A DNA stretch of 6,291 nucleotides, taken from positions 1 through 6,291 of the forward strand of contig JAIRLW010000534.1 in NCBI GenBank assembly GCA_031259095.1, given 5' to 3'. This document shows, piece by piece, positions 6,187 to 6,291 of this stretch. This stretch comes from Planctomycetaceae bacterium. Lineage in GTDB: Bacteria; Planctomycetota; Planctomycetia; Pirellulales; Thermoguttaceae. Under the pieces are notes generated by a model that was not told where the DNA came from, did not search any database, and was given only the letters and a program-made list of their open reading frames with translations. Position 1 is the first letter of the stretch. Each line of letters opens with the position of its first letter. The position numbers were made by a program, and so were the translations under genes.

Positions 6187-6237
6187 AAACAATTGATCAA
6201 CCTCGTTTGCTGCCAACATATTGCCTCTAACGGGGCA
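6161..6237. repeat. Inverted pair of REP-like GTTA-loop palindromes
   Basis: CGTCCC-GTTA-GGGACG (6161-6176) is a perfect 6-bp hairpin. On the opposite strand at 6237-6222, TGCCCC-GTTA-GAGGCA forms the same shape with one C-A mismatch. It continues ATATGTTGGCAGCAAA on the minus strand. The two copies face each other across about 45 bases that include the palindrome TTGATCAA (6193-6200). Conserved GTTA-loop palindromes in opposed pairs fit REP/BIME-type dispersed repeats, which are often mobilised by REP-associated (Y1, IS200-like) transposases. No transposase is in the window. The remaining bases to 6291 show nothing I recognise. Confidence 0.5.
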
Positions 6238-6291
6238 GAAAATGAAACATTCATCACATTACTGAATCGTTACAAATAAAAAGACCACGAT

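Noticed and set aside
6161..6237. CRISPR array
   Set aside because: There are only two palindromes, in opposite orientation, with no repeated spacer-repeat units and no cas genes.
6243..6266. Short ATG-initiated frame at the right end of the window
   Set aside because: It reaches a stop after seven codons and has no ribosome-binding site or motif.

Overview
The window looks like bacterial accessory or chromosomal DNA of moderate to low GC content. It is dominated by two convergent genes, with repeat-rich non-coding DNA on both outer sides. The best guess for the source is a member of the Planctomycetota. The basis is the very large flagellin with its 'RITGGGALIQLGP'-type segment before the C-terminal helix region, the secreted barrel protein with a long Ser/Thr/Pro-rich stalk, and the weak Shine-Dalgarno sequences. 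This is an inference from remembered family features, not a database result.

Layout: bases 3-89 are the last 28 codons of an unidentified plus-strand gene. Bases 90-359 are non-coding. They hold a short hairpin with a 9-bp direct repeat, a degenerate copy of a 9-nt-periodic GGGAC element, three 18-bp-spaced ATCGYTA repeats and a sequence resembling a sigma-28 promoter. Bases 360-2033 encode a secreted protein predicted to end in an outer-membrane beta-barrel. Bases 2034-2111 are the short convergent gap; each of the two stop codons lies in a perfect 8-bp inverted repeat. Bases 5825-2112 (minus strand) encode a 1237-residue giant flagellin: standard D0/D1 ends of about 150 and 120 residues enclose roughly 960 residues of surface domains, some of them repeated.

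Bases 5826-6291 are non-coding. In order they hold the flagellin leader and candidate control sites, a 146-nt nearly continuous imperfect hairpin with a 9-nt tandem GGGAC repeat in its 3' half, and an inverted pair of REP-like GTTA-loop palindromes. I recognise nothing in the last ~50 bases.

The flagellin would be exported and polymerised into the flagellar filament. The barrel protein would sit in the outer membrane. Nothing in the sequence ties them into one pathway, apart from a tentative flagellar-type promoter match in front of the barrel gene. I do not see a complete novel multigene system here. The most unusual items are the giant repeat-built flagellin with cysteines, and the 146-nt hairpin family with a related degraded copy on the other side of the gene pair.
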